In this document: piece by piece, positions 1 through 5,900 of the stretch
Layout of the letters: the number at the start of each line of letters is the position of its first letter
How positions within the stretch are numbered: position 1 is the stretch's first letter
Assembly: GCA_039927815.1 (NCBI GenBank)
Contig: JBDSUJ010000057.1
Location: 1-11,788 of the forward strand
Reading direction: 5' to 3'
Length of the DNA: 11,788 nt
DNA from: Croceibacterium_A sp039927815
GTDB lineage: Bacteria > Pseudomonadota > Alphaproteobacteria > Sphingomonadales > Sphingomonadaceae
The notes under the pieces: model-generated
What the model was told of the DNA's origin: nothing
The model's database searches: none
Seen by the model: only the letters and a program-made list of their open reading frames with translations
Position numbers and translations under genes: made by a program

Positions 1-756
1 GCTCGGATCGCTGATTTCGGGCGCCCGGCGCGGCGCGGCGCCGTCAGCGAGATCGAGCGGCGCCGGCGCCGCCCGCGCGCGCCGCGGCGGTGCCCGCACT
101 GTCTCGCCGGGAGCGCGGCGCAACGCATGCGGCAGCGTCAGCAGCATGGCCCAGTCGAACGCGAACACTTTGCCCGCTATCGCCAGCCCGCCGCCCAGGC
201 AGCCGAGACCGAGCGCGAGGATGGTCCACATCCGCGCCGCCTCGGGCAAACGCCCGGCGAGCGCGCGGATCGCGCCCGCGCCGAGTAGGCCGGACAGCCC
301 GCCCAGCGAAGCCGGCAGATTGCCAAGCTCGCCAAACGTCAGCGTCACCGCGGTCGCGATCAGCGCCATGCCGAGCACCAGCAGCGCCAGCGTGCGCCAC
401 CACCGGTGGCCGTGGGGCGTTTCCTCGTTTTCGTGGTCACGCCACAGCTTGCTGGCAAAGGCGTACAGCATCGGCAGCAGCAGGATGGAGACAAGCCCGA
501 ACACCAGCAGCGCGCGCTCGGCCGCCCAGGCGCCCGGACGGCCCATCCAGTTGGCGACTTCGTCACCCGCGGCGGTCGAGCCCGAGGGGTCGGTCTGGGT
601 GTAGGAGACCAGCGCCAGCGCCAGAAACACTACCGCGGCGAACAGCACAGCAGCCCCGCTCAATTGGCCCGCACGGCTGAGGGAACGGCGCCAGGCGGCT
701 CGCCAGTCAGCCGCCAGCGGTTTTCCCGTCGGACGCGTCAGTGCGCGGCTGGCCAT
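1..756 (-). CDS. ftsK: DNA translocase FtsK, N-terminal membrane domain (partial)
   Basis: This is the first 252 codons of an FtsK/SpoIIIE-type DNA translocase; the linker end and the whole RecA-like motor plus gamma domain lie beyond the left edge. FtsK sits at the division septum and pumps chromosome termini into the daughter cells. Visible here are a basic N-terminus, then hydrophobic segments at about residues 31-52, 80-100, 119-141, 145-167 and 176-196, fitting the multi-span anchor. The hallmark SYTQTDPSGSTAAG (51-64), followed by VANWMGRPGAWAA, matches the loop after the first membrane helix of alphaproteobacterial FtsK. After about residue 200 the protein becomes Pro/Ala/Arg-rich, as expected of the FtsK linker. 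I chose the ATG at 754-756; GGGGGA lies about 7 bases upstream of it. The ThiE-like gene lies 82 bp upstream on the same strand. Family identity is strong from the N-terminal pattern, although the diagnostic ATPase motifs are not in the window. Confidence 0.88.
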   Translation of the reverse strand, partial: MASRALTRPTGKPLAADWRAAWRRSLSRAGQLSGAAVLFAAVVFLALALVSYTQTDPSGSTAAGDEVANWMGRPGAWAAERALLVFGLVSILLLPMLYAFASKLWRDHENEETPHGHRWWRTLALLVLGMALIATAVTLTFGELGNLPASLGGLSGLLGAGAIRALAGRLPEAARMWTILALGLGCLGGGLAIAGKVFAFDWAMLLTLPHALRRAPGETVRAPPRRARAAPAPLDLADGAAPRRAPEISDPS

Positions 757-786
757 GGTCAATCCCCCGAAATTCTGTCCCGCGTC

Positions 787-815
787 ATTGTCCTCTTCGG
801 CGGACTCGCCGTCAA
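787..815 (-). promoter_or_regulatory. Possible housekeeping promoter for ftsK
   Basis: On the minus strand TTGACG (810-815) is followed after exactly 17 bases by GACAAT (787-792). This is a good match to a sigma-70-type -35/-10 pair inside the 82-bp gap between the ThiE-like gene and ftsK. The transcript would start near 780 and carry a leader of about 24 bases with a GGGGGA ribosome-binding site. It would let ftsK be transcribed independently of the upstream gene. This is a sequence match only. Confidence 0.45.
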
Positions 816-838
816 GAATCCGTGAGCGGGCAGGCAAT

Positions 839-1411
839 TTATCGTCTTGAGCGCGTGGCGCGCCCATCGATCGCGCCCCACCGGCCCCATTGCAGGTGCG
901 CGGCGGTGCGCGGGTTCATCCCGCCCAGGGCGATCACGGGCACCGCCGACTGGCGCGCGAGAAGCCGGAAGCGGACCACGCCAAGCGGCGCGGCGTCGGG
1001 ATGGGAGCGCGTGGCAAAGACCGGCGACAGCAGCACCACGTGCGCTACGGCCCTGCGCGCAGCGCCGAGTTCGCGCAGCGAGTGCGCGGTCGCCAGCCGA
1101 AGCAGGTTCGCCGCGCGTCGGGCCCGATGCGGCGGTCCGTAGAACCCGTCAGCGCCCCATGCCCGCGCCAGTCGGGGCGACCCCGCGAGGCACACGACAT
1201 GATCGCGGACGCGCGCGATCCGGGCCACCTCAGCGAACCGCGCCCGCCGCTCGGCGGGCGGCAAATGATAGTGGCGAAAGACGATCCCGCTGCCCCGCGG
1301 CAGGCGTTCGATAGTCTGCTCGAGCGCCGCGTCGTTGCGCTTGTCGGTCAGAAGCCACAAGCGGGGCAGGGGTCTGGGGTGGAGCCCAGGGCAGGTCTGG
1401 CGCGCGCGCAT
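839..1411 (-). CDS. ThiE/TenI-superfamily protein (thiamine phosphate synthase-like, probably non-canonical)
   Basis: The product is 190 aa, slightly shorter than the usual ~210 aa of ThiE. The barrel fold is recognisable from LWLLTD (18-23, equivalent to the LYLVTD first strand), WGADGFY (85-91), the AHSLREL stretch (109-115), SPVFATRSHPDAAPLG (129-144, equivalent to GPVFPTxTKPxAxPLG) and PVIALGGMNPRTAAHL (158-173). ThiE joins the pyrimidine diphosphate to the thiazole phosphate to make thiamine phosphate. However, the ThiE substrate and Mg sites look lost. The QLRxK strand reads VFRHYHL (44-50), the INDR loop reads CLAGSPR (74-80) and the HLGQxD loop reads FYGPPHR (90-96). I therefore call the fold, not the reaction. 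The ATG at 1409-1411 is preferred; the same frame stays open for another 645 bases upstream, but that extension is antisense to yggS and has no ThiE similarity. The gene is divergent from yggS and lies upstream of ftsK. Confidence 0.8.
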   Translation of the reverse strand: MRARQTCPGLHPRPLPRLWLLTDKRNDAALEQTIERLPRGSGIVFRHYHLPPAERRARFAEVARIARVRDHVVCLAGSPRLARAWGADGFYGPPHRARRAANLLRLATAHSLRELGAARRAVAHVVLLSPVFATRSHPDAAPLGVVRFRLLARQSAVPVIALGGMNPRTAAHLQWGRWGAIDGRATRSRR

Positions 1412-1433
1412 GGCCCCGCTATAGCGCCGCCGA
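1411..1433. promoter_or_regulatory. Symmetric divergent promoter candidate (palindromic TATA core)
   Basis: Only 21 bp separate the ATGs of the ThiE-like gene (minus) and yggS (plus). The gap contains the perfect 10-bp palindrome CGCTATAGCG (1417-1426), which offers the same TATAGC -10-like box to both strands. In each direction the expected start point, about 7 bases past the box, falls on or next to the A of the ATG. Neither gene has a convincing ribosome-binding site; the minus side has only a GGGG two bases from its ATG. The simplest reading is one bidirectional core promoter giving two leaderless or nearly leaderless mRNAs. No convincing -35 hexamer is seen on either side, which lowers confidence. 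Confidence 0.4.
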
Positions 1434-2104
1434 TGGAAAGCGCAGCCACTCGCCTCGCCGCCGTCGAGACGCGCATCGCCCACGCGTGCCGGGTCGCCGG
1501 GCGGGAGCGAGAAACGGTGACGCTGGTCGCCGTCAGCAAGACCCATCCCGCCGCTGTCGTGGCCCCGTTGATCGAGGCCGGTCAGCGCGTGTTCGGCGAA
1601 AACCGGGTTCAGGAGGCCCAGGCGAAATGGCCGGCCTTGCGTGAGCGCTTTGCCGGCGTGGAGCTGCACCTGGTCGGACAGTTGCAGTCGAACAAGGCGG
1701 ACGAAGCGGTCGCCCTGTTCGACACAATTCATTCGCTCGACCGGCCCAACCTGGCCGCCGCGCTGGCCAAGGCGATGGACAACTCGGGCCGCCGGGTGCC
1801 GTGCTTCATCCAGGTCAATATCGGCGCGGAGGAGCAGAAGGGCGGATGCCCGCTGGGCGAATTGCCCGCGCTGCTGGCGCAAGTGCGGGCGACCGCGATC
1901 CCCATCGCCGGGCTGATGTGCGTGCCGCCGGCCGAAGTCGAGCCGGCGCCGTTCTTCGCGCTGCTCGACAAGCTGGCCCGCGATTACGGCCTGGAGGGCG
2001 AGAGCATGGGGATGAGCGGCGACTTCGAAACCGCGATCATGCTTGGCGCGACGCATGTGCGGATCGGCAGTGCGTTGTTCGGCGCGCGTGAAACGGCGCT
2101 GTAA
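1433..2104 (+). CDS. yggS: YggS/PROSC family PLP homeostasis protein
   Basis: The product is a 223-aa, single-domain, fold-type III pyridoxal phosphate-binding protein of the YggS/PLPBP/YBL036C family. It acts in the cytoplasm in vitamin B6 and amino-acid homeostasis and has no established catalytic activity. Family landmarks are all present: LVAVSKTHP (31-39) with the PLP Schiff-base lysine at K36, FGENRVQEA (54-62), LHLVGQLQSNK (79-89; usually HxIGxLQxNK), IQVNIGAEEQKGG (126-138), GLMCVPP (160-166), SMGMSGDFETAI (191-202) and VRIGSALFG (209-217) near the C-terminus, which binds the cofactor phosphate. The ATG start gives the usual family length and begins just before the first helix. No ribosome-binding site precedes it, consistent with a leaderless transcript. 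In many other bacteria yggS sits in cell-division or proC clusters; here it neighbours an ftsK-side gene pair. Confidence 0.95.
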   Translation: MESAATRLAAVETRIAHACRVAGRERETVTLVAVSKTHPAAVVAPLIEAGQRVFGENRVQEAQAKWPALRERFAGVELHLVGQLQSNKADEAVALFDTIHSLDRPNLAAALAKAMDNSGRRVPCFIQVNIGAEEQKGGCPLGELPALLAQVRATAIPIAGLMCVPPAEVEPAPFFALLDKLARDYGLEGESMGMSGDFETAIMLGATHVRIGSALFGARETAL

Positions 2105-2192
2105 CCGCTGGTGTTACGCGCCGCATTACCGTTATTAACTTATCCCGCGCGGGAGACACACGTAACGGCGCCTCTATCAACGGGAGAGTTTC
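2105..2192 (+). promoter_or_regulatory. Leader region with small palindromes upstream of the heme c lipoprotein gene
   Basis: This 88-bp gap is AT-richer than its surroundings around 2125-2143 (CATTACCGTTATTAACTTAT). It includes a perfect palindrome CCCGCGCGGG (2144-2153) and an inverted pair GTTACG (2113-2118) / CGTAAC (2161-2166). GGGAGAG shortly before the ATG at 2193 is a good ribosome-binding site. The AT-rich patch probably holds the promoter, but I cannot align a clean -35/-10 pair. The palindrome could be an operator or an RNA hairpin; with no poly-T tract it does not look like a standard terminator. Confidence 0.25.
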
Positions 2193-2765
2193 ATGGTCGG
2201 TTTGCGTTATTGGGTGCTGCCGGCGCTGGCGTTGGCGGGCGCGTGCTCGAAACAGCCGGAGGCGCCAGCCAAGCCCGCCCAGCTGACCTTCCACGAGGTC
2301 ATGAAGGACCATGTCGACAAGAACGCCGACGAGTTGTGGGACATGTCCAACAAGGCCATCGGCAGCAAAGCTGGCATCGATCCTGCCAAGATGGATGATG
2401 CTTCCTGGGCCGCGCTCGCCGACAAGGCGGACGCAGTCCAGAAGGCCGCCCTGATGATCGTCTCGATGGACCCGATCGTGGTCGTCAAGCCCGGGGTCAA
2501 GATCAGTGACGAGGGTGAAGTGGGGGGCCACACCGGGGCGATGGTCCAGGCGCGGGTCGACAAGGATCCGCAGCATTTGCGCGACATGGCACAAATTCTC
2601 GCCACGCATATGACGGGCTTGGCGACGGCGCTTCGGGCGCACGACGCGTCCAAGGCCGGGCCGCTGATCGACCAGCTCGACGGCGTGTGCGAGGATTGCC
2701 ATCTCGATTACTGGTACCCGGACCAGAAGGAACTGGTGAACAAGTACCGCAACGCGACCAGCTGA
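2193..2765 (+). CDS. Putative c-type cytochrome lipoprotein (cytochrome c'-like)
   Basis: The product is 190 aa. The N-terminus has a short hydrophobic stretch (WVLPALALAGAC) ending at Cys18. This looks like a lipoprotein signal peptide, although Ala rather than Leu at -3 makes the lipobox imperfect. A Pro/Ala/Lys linker follows (20-30). The rest is mostly helical, and a single heme-attachment motif CEDCH lies at 166-170, only 20 residues from the C-terminus. Placing CxxCH in the last helix is the arrangement of class II cytochromes c (cytochrome c', c-556), whose four-helix bundle runs about 120-130 residues, compatible with residues 30-190. The likely role is electron transfer or gas/redox binding at the periplasmic face of a membrane. 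The ATG is supported by a GGGAGAG site. I recognise the class from the motif and its position, not from a close named relative. The short gap to the glutaredoxin-like gene (53 bp) suggests possible co-transcription. Confidence 0.72.
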   Translation: MVGLRYWVLPALALAGACSKQPEAPAKPAQLTFHEVMKDHVDKNADELWDMSNKAIGSKAGIDPAKMDDASWAALADKADAVQKAALMIVSMDPIVVVKPGVKISDEGEVGGHTGAMVQARVDKDPQHLRDMAQILATHMTGLATALRAHDASKAGPLIDQLDGVCEDCHLDYWYPDQKELVNKYRNATS

Positions 2766-2818
2766 GCGGAACTTATCGCCCGGCAGGCGGATTGATGGTG
2801 AAACTCCAAGGAGCTGCC

Positions 2819-3070
2819 ATGTCCGACGCTCGCGAAGCCGTGCTTTATCGCATGGTCCTGCCCGATCACACCTGTCCGTTCGGCGTGCGCGCCAAATCGC
2901 TGCTGGAAGGGGCCGGTTACCAAGTCGACGACCGGATTCTCGCAACGCGCGAAAGCGTCGACGCCTTCCAGCACAAGGAGGGGGTAATGACGACGCCGCA
3001 GTGCTGGATTGGTGACGAGCGGATCGGCGGCTGCGATGACGTCGAGAATTATCTCGCTACTGCCAGCTAG
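2819..3070 (+). CDS. Glutaredoxin-family protein with CPFG active site
   Basis: The product is 83 aa, the size of a single glutaredoxin domain. The fold's landmarks are in order: strand YRMVLPDHTCPFGVRAK (9-25) with the active-site motif CPFG, the cis-proline loop TTPQCWIGD (53-61; usual TTPQ/TVPQ) and GGCDDVENYL near the end (GG-D glutathione-binding turn). The second active-site cysteine of dithiol CPYC glutaredoxins is a glycine, so any thiol chemistry would be monothiol and depend on glutathione. The residues resemble the HTCPYGLK-type small glutaredoxins rather than the CGFS iron-sulfur class. Two further cysteines (in PQCW and GGCDD) are present. I chose the ATG at 2819 because AAGGAG (2808-2813) lies five bases before it; an in-frame ATG at 2795 has no such site. 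Its stop codon overlaps that of glnD. Confidence 0.82.
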   Translation: MSDAREAVLYRMVLPDHTCPFGVRAKSLLEGAGYQVDDRILATRESVDAFQHKEGVMTTPQCWIGDERIGGCDDVENYLATAS

Positions 3071-5823
3071 GCGGGCTCGCCGACCGGTTCGCCCGACGCT
3101 TCGAGCAAGCCATCCTCGATCTGCTTCAAGCGTTCGCGGTTCGTGACCTTGCCGCCGAGCAGGTCGGTCACGTAAAAGGTATCGACCGCACGCTCGCCAT
3201 AGTGGGTGATGTGCGCCGAATTGACCATCAGCGTGTTGCGGAACAGCGCGTGCGCCAGCTTGTTGAGCAGCGCCGGTTTGTCGCGCGCATTGACCTCGAT
3301 CACGGTAAAGCGGCTCGACGCCTCGTTGTCGAAGAATACCTGCGGTTGCACTTCGAAACTGTCGGCGCGCGGCCGTGCGAGCGGGCGGCGAGCAAGCTGG
3401 GGGACCAGTTCGATACGCCCGGCAAGCGCGTCCTCGATCAAGGTGCGGATGCGCTTGAGCTGGCTGTCCTCGCGGAACGGCGCACCCAGCGGATCCTGCA
3501 CGAGGAAATTGTCGACCGCCTTGCCGACGCGCGTGGTGTGGATGCGGGCATCGATGATGTTCCCGCCGGCGAGGTGGATCGCGCCGGCGATGCGGAAGAA
3601 CAGGCCCGGATGGTCGTCGGCGATCACCGTTACCAGCGTCGCCCCGCGCGCCGGGTAGAATTGCGCGGTGATGACCAGATTTTTCGCCCTTGCCTTGGCG
3701 CGGGCGTAATCGGCCAAGTTGAGCGCGATGATGTCTTCGGGCTCGGCGATCCAATAGGCATCATCGAACCGGTCGCCCAGGGCATCGATTGCGCTGCTGT
3801 CCTTGCCCATTAGCTCGGCGACGCGCGCCTTCTTGGCGGCCACGCGCTCCTTGCGCCCGTGGCGTTTCTGCCCCAGCCGCATGCGCTCTTCGGCGCGGTC
3901 GTACAGCTCGCCCAGCAATTGGCCTTTCCAGCTGTTCCAGATACCCGGCCCGACCGCGCGGATGTCGACGATCGTCAGGACGGTCAGCTGGCGGAGCCGT
4001 TCGATGCTTTTAACTTCGGTGACGAACTGCTCGATCGTGTGGGTATCGGCCAGGTCGCGCTTGAACGCAGTCGCGCTCATTATCAGGTGATGTCGCACCA
4101 GCCAGCTGACCATGGCCGTTTCGTCGGGCTCCAGCCCCAGCCGCGGGCACAACCGCAGCGCGAGCTCGGCCCCGAGCACCGAATGATCGCCGCCCCGCCC
4201 TTTGGCGATGTCGTGCAGCAGCGTTGAAACATACAGCACCCGGCGGTTGGCGAGCTTGGGGATCAGCCGGGTAGCGATCGGATGCTCGTCGGTCAGCGCG
4301 CCTTGTTCGATCCGGGCGAGCAGGCCGATCGCGCGGATGGTATGCTCGTCGACCGTGTAGTGGTGATACATATCGAACTGCATTTGCGCGTTCACTTTGC
4401 CGAAGTCGGGCACGAACCGGCCGAACACGCCAGCTTCATTCAGCCAGCGCAGCACGCTCTCCGGATCGCGCCGGCCGGTCAGCAACTGCAGGAACAGCGC
4501 GTTGGCGCGGGGATCGGCACGCACCTTGCCGTTGATCAGCGTGGCATCGCGCCGGGCCATGCGCATGGTCTCGGGATGAACTTCCAGCCCGCCTTCCTCG
4601 GCGACCTGGAAGACCTCGATCAGACGGACCGGGTCCTGCCGAAACCAGTCATCACCCGGGGCCGAGATGCGCCCGCCGCTGACCCGGTAGCCCTTGTGAT
4701 CGCGCGACCGGGCGCGGAATCCGGCCAGCAGGCCCTTGGGCCGCTTGGCCTTGCCGATCTGGTCGTCGATATGCGCCAGGAACACGCCAGTCAGGTTGCC
4801 GACATGCTGGGCCTGCAGGAAATAGAACTGCATGAACCGTTCGACCGCGCTTTTGCCGGGCCGGTCGCGGTAATGCATGCGCCGGGCGACTTCGCGCTGG
4901 AGGTCGAAAGTCAGGCGGTCTTCCGCCCGGCCGGTGATCATGTGCAGGTGGCTGCGCACGGCCAGCAGAAACCCCTCCGCCCGGCGGAAGCTGCGGAATT
5001 CCTGCGGGGTGAACAGGCCCACGTCGACCAACTCGCCCGGTTCGCGCACCTGGTGGATGTACTTGCCGATCCAGTACAGCGTCTGCAGATCGCGCAGGCC
5101 CCCCTTGCCGTCCTTGACGTTGGGCTCGACCACATAACGGCTGTCGCCCATCCGTTTGTGGCGGGCATTGCGCTCGGCCAGCTTCTCGGTGACGAACTGC
5201 CCTTGGGTGCCCTTGACCACGTCTGTCCAGAACCGGCGCGAGACATCGGCATAAAGTGGCTGATCCCCCCACAGGTAGCGGCCTTCGAGCAACGCCGTGC
5301 GGATGGTCAGGTCGCCCTTTGCCATCTTGATCGTTTCGGCGACCGAGCGGCTCGAATGGCCCACTTTGAGCGACAGGTCCCACAGGTAATACAGCATCGT
5401 CTCGATAACCTGCTCGGCCCATGGGCTCGGTGTGGCCGGCGTGATGAAAGCGATGTCGATGTCCGAATGCGGGCACATCTCGCCTCTGCCGTAACCCCCG
5501 ACCGCCACCAGTGTCAGCCGTTCCCCGGTCGGACGCGGGTGCGGATCCGCAATGACATGATCGTGGATCACCCGGATCAGCTGGTCGATCAGGAACGCGA
5601 AGCCGTGGGTGGTCTCGTGCCCGGCGCTCGGCTTGCCCGCCAGGCGGCGCTCGAGCTCGGCGCGGCCGGCCTCCAGCGCCTCGCGCAGCAAGGCGATAAC
5701 CTTGGTCCGCGCCTTGTTAGCCGGGGTGGCGGCGGCCGCATCGGCGACGGCCGCCGCCAGCGTGCGGCGGTCGATGACGCTGCGCTGGTTGGGGATGTGC
5801 AAGGCGCTCACCGGGCCACCCAT
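3067..5823 (-). CDS. glnD: [Protein-PII] uridylyltransferase / uridylyl-removing enzyme GlnD
   Basis: GlnD senses glutamine and adds or removes UMP on PII proteins, controlling glutamine synthetase and nitrogen regulation in the cytoplasm. The 918-aa product has the full architecture. The nucleotidyltransferase signature GGYGRGEMCPHSDID is at 109-123 with the two metal-binding Asp of DID. A GlnD-specific linker is at about 210-300 (VEPNVKDGKGGLRDLQ). The HD hydrolase domain has YHHYTVDEHT (486-495), LLHDIAKGRGGDHS (535-548) and VRHHLIMS. Two C-terminal ACT domains start near 731 (VTVIADDHPGLFFRIAG) and 839 (FTVIEVNARDKPALLNKL) and bind glutamine. Length is normal for the family. The ATG at 5821-5823 lies just before the conserved IPNQRSVIDRR. 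The same frame reaches a TTG at 5889 without a ribosome-binding site, and a GTG at 5811 is also possible. The gene is divergent from lgt and convergent with the glutaredoxin-like gene. Confidence 0.96.
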   Translation of the reverse strand: MGGPVSALHIPNQRSVIDRRTLAAAVADAAAATPANKARTKVIALLREALEAGRAELERRLAGKPSAGHETTHGFAFLIDQLIRVIHDHVIADPHPRPTGERLTLVAVGGYGRGEMCPHSDIDIAFITPATPSPWAEQVIETMLYYLWDLSLKVGHSSRSVAETIKMAKGDLTIRTALLEGRYLWGDQPLYADVSRRFWTDVVKGTQGQFVTEKLAERNARHKRMGDSRYVVEPNVKDGKGGLRDLQTLYWIGKYIHQVREPGELVDVGLFTPQEFRSFRRAEGFLLAVRSHLHMITGRAEDRLTFDLQREVARRMHYRDRPGKSAVERFMQFYFLQAQHVGNLTGVFLAHIDDQIGKAKRPKGLLAGFRARSRDHKGYRVSGGRISAPGDDWFRQDPVRLIEVFQVAEEGGLEVHPETMRMARRDATLINGKVRADPRANALFLQLLTGRRDPESVLRWLNEAGVFGRFVPDFGKVNAQMQFDMYHHYTVDEHTIRAIGLLARIEQGALTDEHPIATRLIPKLANRRVLYVSTLLHDIAKGRGGDHSVLGAELALRLCPRLGLEPDETAMVSWLVRHHLIMSATAFKRDLADTHTIEQFVTEVKSIERLRQLTVLTIVDIRAVGPGIWNSWKGQLLGELYDRAEERMRLGQKRHGRKERVAAKKARVAELMGKDSSAIDALGDRFDDAYWIAEPEDIIALNLADYARAKARAKNLVITAQFYPARGATLVTVIADDHPGLFFRIAGAIHLAGGNIIDARIHTTRVGKAVDNFLVQDPLGAPFREDSQLKRIRTLIEDALAGRIELVPQLARRPLARPRADSFEVQPQVFFDNEASSRFTVIEVNARDKPALLNKLAHALFRNTLMVNSAHITHYGERAVDTFYVTDLLGGKVTNRERLKQIEDGLLEASGEPVGEPA

Positions 5824-5900
5824 AGGGAGGGCTTTGCGTAGCGCCAAGTTCCGTGCCAAAGCCGCGCCAGTAAGAACGGGGCCAGTCAAACAAGGTGAGC

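Noticed and set aside
90..680. Plus-strand open frames of up to 196 codons over the ftsK region
   Set aside because: They are Arg/Pro/Ala-rich shadow translations; the minus-strand frame gives a recognisable FtsK membrane domain with a good start and ribosome-binding site.
1412..2056. 645-base upstream extension of the ThiE-like frame on the minus strand
   Set aside because: It is wholly antisense to yggS, adds residues with no ThiE similarity, and would more than double the family length; the ATG at 1411 gives a normal size.
2101..2117. GTAAC-7-GTTAC stem after the yggS stop as a terminator
   Set aside because: The stem is only 5 bp with no following T tract, so it is too weak to call a terminator.
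2768..2797. GGAAC at 2768 as a possible general stress (EcfG-type) -35 element before the glutaredoxin-like gene
   Set aside because: At the required 16-17 base spacing the sequence reads GATT, not the expected GTT-containing -10 element.
4282..5841. Long open frame (about 519 codons) on the plus strand, antisense to glnD
   Set aside because: It is a composition effect of GC-rich coding sequence read on the opposite strand. Its translation has no family motifs, while the minus strand encodes an intact GlnD.
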